Positions 6,816 through 7,380 of a DNA stretch of 7,380 nt are shown here, piece after piece. Source of the DNA: an uncultured Lachnospiraceae bacterium (lineage in GTDB: Bacteria; Bacillota; Clostridia; Lachnospirales; Lachnospiraceae); contig CAJUCG010000176.1 in NCBI GenBank assembly GCA_910585065.1, positions 1 to 7,380 on the forward strand. Reading direction: 5' to 3'. How positions within the stretch are numbered: the first letter of the stretch is position 1; the number at the start of each line of letters is the position of its first letter. The translations under genes were made by a program, and so were the position numbers. Under the pieces are notes generated by a model that was not told the origin of the DNA, made no database searches, and saw nothing but the letters and a program-made list of their open reading frames with translations.

Positions 6816-7380
6816 TTCAACGCCTTTACTGTGCCCTTCCCAACGCCCCAAACCTCTGCCTCTTTTGACCATCCCCTTTTGCGCCAGTACTCCGCTACCG
6901 TTCGCGCCGTCTTTGTGCCGTATATCCCATCTACAGCGAGTGCCGCGCCCCCGATGTAGCCCGCAGCAATCTGGCGATTCAAGGCAAGCTGTAACCAGAT
7001 AATGGCATATTTGTCAGAGGTCTTTTTAATTTTCGCTGGGGATGGAATAGGGAGTGCCTTCCCGGTATATTTGATTTTTGGATGTCTATACCAGTGTGTC
7101 CATGGGCGCGTGCTAAGCCGCGTAATGCACACACCATAATCAAAGCCCCTCGCCTCTACCACGTAGCCCCCGCCAATGTAGATCCCTACATGGCCTTTGT
7201 ACCGAACACAGATCCCTGGCTGCTCCGGGATGCTTCCTATCTCCCCTTTTTCCTGCGCCGCCAGAAATGCGCCGTCTGCTGTGGTATCATATTTTTGTCC
7301 GGACTGTTCGCGAACAAACCACTCTATTACCCCATGACAATCTGTTGTTGCCTGACCAATCCATTTTTTTACTTTCATGC
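6809..7380 (-). CDS. phage-type endolysin, NlpC/P60-like peptidase with C-terminal wall-binding module, 5' partial
   Basis: This is probably a peptidoglycan hydrolase for phage lysis. Counted from the in-frame ATG at 7378 there are 189 residues. The catalytic cysteine is Cys14 in TDCHGVIEW, the histidine is His63 in KGHVGIYIGGGYVVEA, and Glu75 is a candidate third residue; PGICVRY and the motif THWYRHP near 94-100 match phage NlpC/P60-like amidohydrolases. After a Pro/Lys linker (106-122), residues 123-189 resemble a peptidoglycan-binding repeat (LQLALN, VDGIYGTKTARTV, GKGTVKAL). In related lysins some 40-50 residues precede the catalytic cysteine, so this Met is most likely internal and the gene continues past the right edge; only two bases of the window precede it. 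His after the catalytic Cys instead of the usual Ser is a minor variation. Its convergence on the junction fits the lysis end of a prophage. A cellular wall hydrolase is a less likely alternative. Confidence 0.8.
   Translation of the reverse strand, partial: MKVKKWIGQATTDCHGVIEWFVREQSGQKYDTTADGAFLAAQEKGEIGSIPEQPGICVRYKGHVGIYIGGGYVVEARGFDYGVCITRLSTRPWTHWYRHPKIKYTGKALPIPSPAKIKKTSDKYAIIWLQLALNRQIAAGYIGGAALAVDGIYGTKTARTVAEYWRKRGWSKEAEVWGVGKGTVKALKN

Noticed and set aside
1..7380. CRISPR array, tRNA, rRNA or insertion sequence
   Set aside because: No regularly spaced direct repeats, no tRNA-like cloverleaf and no transposase motifs were seen on either strand.

Overview
The window looks like the chromosome of a spore-forming, low-to-mid GC Clostridia, most plausibly a Lachnospiraceae relative. 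Three observations support this: CotJC is a spore-coat family; the c-di-AMP synthase operon cdaA-cdaR is a Firmicutes hallmark; and the two membrane proteins upstream of cdaA resemble hypothetical proteins I associate with Lachnospiraceae. That last point is recognition from memory, not a search.

Layout. All real genes but one small fragment lie on the minus strand, so they read from right to left. From 5775 down to the left edge runs one probable operon: a 144-residue two-helix membrane protein (5341-5775), a polytopic membrane protein with a long charged cytoplasmic tail (4089-5348, overlapping the first by 8 nt), the diadenylate cyclase CdaA (3148-3996), its regulator CdaR/YbbR (1631-3124), and leuA for 2-isopropylmalate synthase (1592 to beyond the left edge). 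A good extended -10 promoter sits at 5905-5933. The roughly 120-nt leader between it and the first gene can form a perfect 9-bp hairpin. I see no terminator between any of the five genes.

The intergenic region 5776-6096 holds that promoter and leader plus a very strong terminator hairpin (6011-6069) belonging to the gene on its right. That gene is the 3' part of cotJC (6097-6617), which encodes a manganese-catalase-fold spore coat protein. Its reading frame is intact and keeps all four metal-binding residues and motifs expected in this part, but the homology stops abruptly at about 6617, where roughly 27 N-terminal codons should follow.

Right of the break the DNA changes character. A 53-codon plus-strand reading frame begins at the junction with no start codon, ends in a hydrophobic helix and is followed 7 nt later by a plus-strand terminator (6787-6815). 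Converging on it is a phage-type NlpC/P60 endolysin (6809 to the right edge). The simplest reading is that a prophage or phage-like element is integrated inside cotJC, with its lysis end at this junction. This resembles known elements that interrupt sporulation genes and are excised in the mother cell (skin in sigK, SP-beta in spsM of Bacillus subtilis). Whether this one is excised cannot be told from the window.

How the genes work together: CdaA makes cyclic di-AMP at the membrane and CdaR modulates it. The two upstream membrane proteins, tightly coupled to each other and co-oriented with cdaA, are candidates for lineage-specific partners of that system. leuA appears to be a metabolic passenger at the end of the transcript.
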